Shown: positions 13,767 to 15,358 of the stretch, one piece after another
How the letters are laid out: every line of letters begins with the position of its first letter
Position numbering within the stretch: the first letter of the stretch is position 1
From: Sphingobacterium thalpophilum
GTDB taxonomy: Bacteria; Bacteroidota; Bacteroidia; Flavobacteriales; Flavobacteriaceae
NCBI GenBank assembly: GCA_943325255.2
Contig: CALPOS020000031.1
Span: 1-15,358, forward strand
Reading direction: 5' to 3'
Length of the DNA: 15,358 nt
Position numbers and translations under genes: made by a program
The notes under the pieces: model-generated
Databases searched by the model: none
What the model was told of the DNA's origin: nothing
Seen by the model: the letters and a program-made list of their open reading frames with translations, nothing else

Positions 13767-15358
13767 ATGGAGAATCATTTTACAAACATTAAGTCTTTAA
13801 TTGAAAAAACTAAAGACAAAATTGGCAAGCCCGTTAGTAGCGAAGTTGTTGAAGCAACAATTGAGTCCTTAGGTATCAGAGAAAAAGATACTAAGGAAGA
13901 TTTTGGTTTTAATTCAATTAAGGATTTAGCCGCGTTAATTTATTACGAATTAACAACGGACAGTTATTATATTGGAGCCAAAAATGAAAAAGAAATTGAA
14001 GTTGAAAAGACACAACCAAAAGTCATTCAACTGAAAGACTATTTCAGAGTGAAAACTCAGATTTTTGTTCAATACTACTCCTTAGGAATTTTTCATTTAC
14101 TGCCAGTATTGATGCAAATCGCAGCAATTATTGTTTTTGGCTACTCACTTTGGACATACGTTGGTTTTAATGAAATTCAATCTACAGCAGTTGTTTTGGG
14201 AGTTGTAATTGGTTTAGTTTCCACCGGTGGATTTGTACAAGTCATAGGAAAGCAAGCTTCGTTCTATTGGAATTACGAAGACTACCTGATGACAAACAAG
14301 ACAATCAACTACTTGCACAAAGTCGGAATGCTTTCGATATTCTTTGTATTGACAACCATTTTCCTGGTAAATTTCTTTTTCCACATTTATCCGTATGAAA
14401 TTTTGTTTGTAGTTTTCGCTTATGCATTCTTCGTTGGAATGCTTTTGTTGATGTTAGCGCCATTACATACAATCAAACAGCGATGGGTGATAACTTTCGC
14501 TATTTTTGCAGGAACTGCAGTTTCGATTTTTCTGAAGGAAACCAGCAACTTGCTGATTTTTGTGACTCATTGGATTGGTATCGCTGTTGCAATTGTAATT
14601 GTAAAGGTTTTCTTGATGGTCTATTTTGGGAATCTTACTAAAAACAAAAAATCAATTAGCGGTAACAAGATAAAAGTGCCAGTTCTCTTATATCACAATT
14701 ACCAATATTTCTTTTATGGTATATTTATTTACGTATTTATTTTCATTGATAGAATTATGGCTTGGTCATCAGGAATCAATGGAAATTTGCCATTTCTTGT
14801 TTATTTTGAAAAAAATTATGAATTAGGGATGGATTTGGCTATTTTAGTTTTTTTATTGCTCGCCGGAGTTCTAGAATATAGTATCGCATCATTCACAAGA
14901 TTTATTGATATCGGACAGAAAATCACAGATCACAAAACACCTGAAGTGTTTAATAATCAACTTCGTAAAATGTACTGGCAGCAGGTTGCTTTGCTTTTTG
15001 TTACTAGTACGGCTGCCTTCATTTTTATCTATTTTATTATCAACGCATCATGGGGATTTGAAGGCCAGTTTAATGAAACATTGGTGCAATTGAGTATAAA
15101 AGTTTGTGTAATTGGTGGTTTAGGTTATATTCTCTTAGCTTGGGGCATGTTGAATTCTTTATATTTGTTTACTTTGGGACAATCCAAAAAACCATTAAAA
15201 GCTATTATTTACGCTTGTCTTTTGAATATTTTATTAGGTTTTGTATTAAGTAGATTTTTCGCTTATGAGTATAGTGTAGTTGGTATGATGCTTGGTGCTG
15301 CGCTTTTTGTCGCTCTTACTTTGAAAGCAAATATCAATTATTTTAAGAACCTAGATTA
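13767..15358 (+). CDS. PelG-like polysaccharide transporter with N-terminal extension, 3' end cut by window
   Basis: The frame is open from ATG 13767 to the right edge (530 complete codons, no stop). Residues 1 to about 95 are hydrophilic and helical (a Lys/Glu-rich region ending at IQLKDYF), then a series of hydrophobic helices begins (about 105-135, 145-165, 185-215, 218-245, 250-285 and on), with about eleven or twelve in view. Segments resembling PelG are NYQYFFYGIFIYVFIFIDRIMAW (about 311-333) and LEYSIASFTRFIDIGQKI (about 369-386), where PelG has an IDK..FW helix and a SFTRF-type loop. PelG is a MOP-superfamily-like inner-membrane protein needed for export of Pel. The extension is not part of the Pseudomonas PelG I know of, which starts almost at its first helix. 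It follows pelF by 46 bp without a terminator, so it is in the same unit. Its end, and any further pel genes, lie beyond the window. Confidence 0.8.
   Translation, partial: MENHFTNIKSLIEKTKDKIGKPVSSEVVEATIESLGIREKDTKEDFGFNSIKDLAALIYYELTTDSYYIGAKNEKEIEVEKTQPKVIQLKDYFRVKTQIFVQYYSLGIFHLLPVLMQIAAIIVFGYSLWTYVGFNEIQSTAVVLGVVIGLVSTGGFVQVIGKQASFYWNYEDYLMTNKTINYLHKVGMLSIFFVLTTIFLVNFFFHIYPYEILFVVFAYAFFVGMLLLMLAPLHTIKQRWVITFAIFAGTAVSIFLKETSNLLIFVTHWIGIAVAIVIVKVFLMVYFGNLTKNKKSISGNKIKVPVLLYHNYQYFFYGIFIYVFIFIDRIMAWSSGINGNLPFLVYFEKNYELGMDLAILVFLLLAGVLEYSIASFTRFIDIGQKITDHKTPEVFNNQLRKMYWQQVALLFVTSTAAFIFIYFIINASWGFEGQFNETLVQLSIKVCVIGGLGYILLAWGMLNSLYLFTLGQSKKPLKAIIYACLLNILLGFVLSRFFAYEYSVVGMMLGAALFVALTLKANINYFKNLD

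Noticed and set aside
14905..15093. 62-codon plus-strand ORF
   Set aside because: It is out of frame inside the long open frame of the PelG-like gene, whose translation is continuous and membrane-like here.
1..15358. CRISPR array, tRNA, rRNA or insertion sequence
   Set aside because: No regularly spaced repeats, cloverleaf-like segments, conserved rRNA stretches, or transposase with terminal repeats were seen on either strand.

Overview
The window is AT-rich DNA from a Bacteroidetes member, most likely a Flavobacteriia bacterium (Flavobacterium-like). The evidence is fourfold: upstream -7 elements of the TAnnTTTG type with no clear Shine-Dalgarno sequences; an OmpA protein carrying thrombospondin-3-type calcium repeats; small protein families typical of flavobacteria (the so-called 'glyoxalase' protein, DUF6155, DUF3817); and generally low GC. 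Most of it looks like ordinary chromosome. No rRNA, tRNA, CRISPR array, insertion sequence or phage module was seen.

Layout. 1-1181: the 3' part of a HAMP sensor histidine kinase, cut by the left edge. 1239-2357: a ferritin-like domain fused to a VIT1/CCC1 iron/manganese transporter. 2471-2968: a small four-helix, histidine-bearing membrane protein (DUF2231-like), closed by an intrinsic terminator. 2969-3809: a gene-poor stretch with a large perfect-looking palindrome and short degenerate coding remnants. 3810-5240: an M17 leucyl aminopeptidase. 5302 to about 5665 (minus): a decayed 3' fragment of a class I glutamine amidotransferase with an in-frame stop. 5689-6105 (minus): a conserved flavobacterial protein often mislabelled glyoxalase. 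6184-7551 (minus): an OmpA/TSP3 outer membrane protein, separated from the previous gene by a bidirectional terminator. 7794-8180: a hotdog acyl-CoA thioesterase, tail-to-tail with a two-gene minus operon (9713-8186) encoding DUF3817 and a YbdG-type MscS channel. 9804-10319: a DUF6155 protein. 10393-11919: a RadD-like SF2 helicase followed by a perfect-stem terminator.

The right end starts a new transcription unit: a PelF-like GT4 glycosyltransferase (12179-13720), then a long polytopic membrane protein (13767 to beyond 15358) that resembles PelG but carries an extra N-terminal soluble region of about 95 residues. Together they look like the synthase/transporter core of a Pel-like exopolysaccharide locus that continues outside the window. 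This is the part most likely to hold a less described system. The other genes are mostly housekeeping or envelope functions (metal handling, osmotic protection, outer-membrane anchoring, peptide turnover) without an obvious common pathway.
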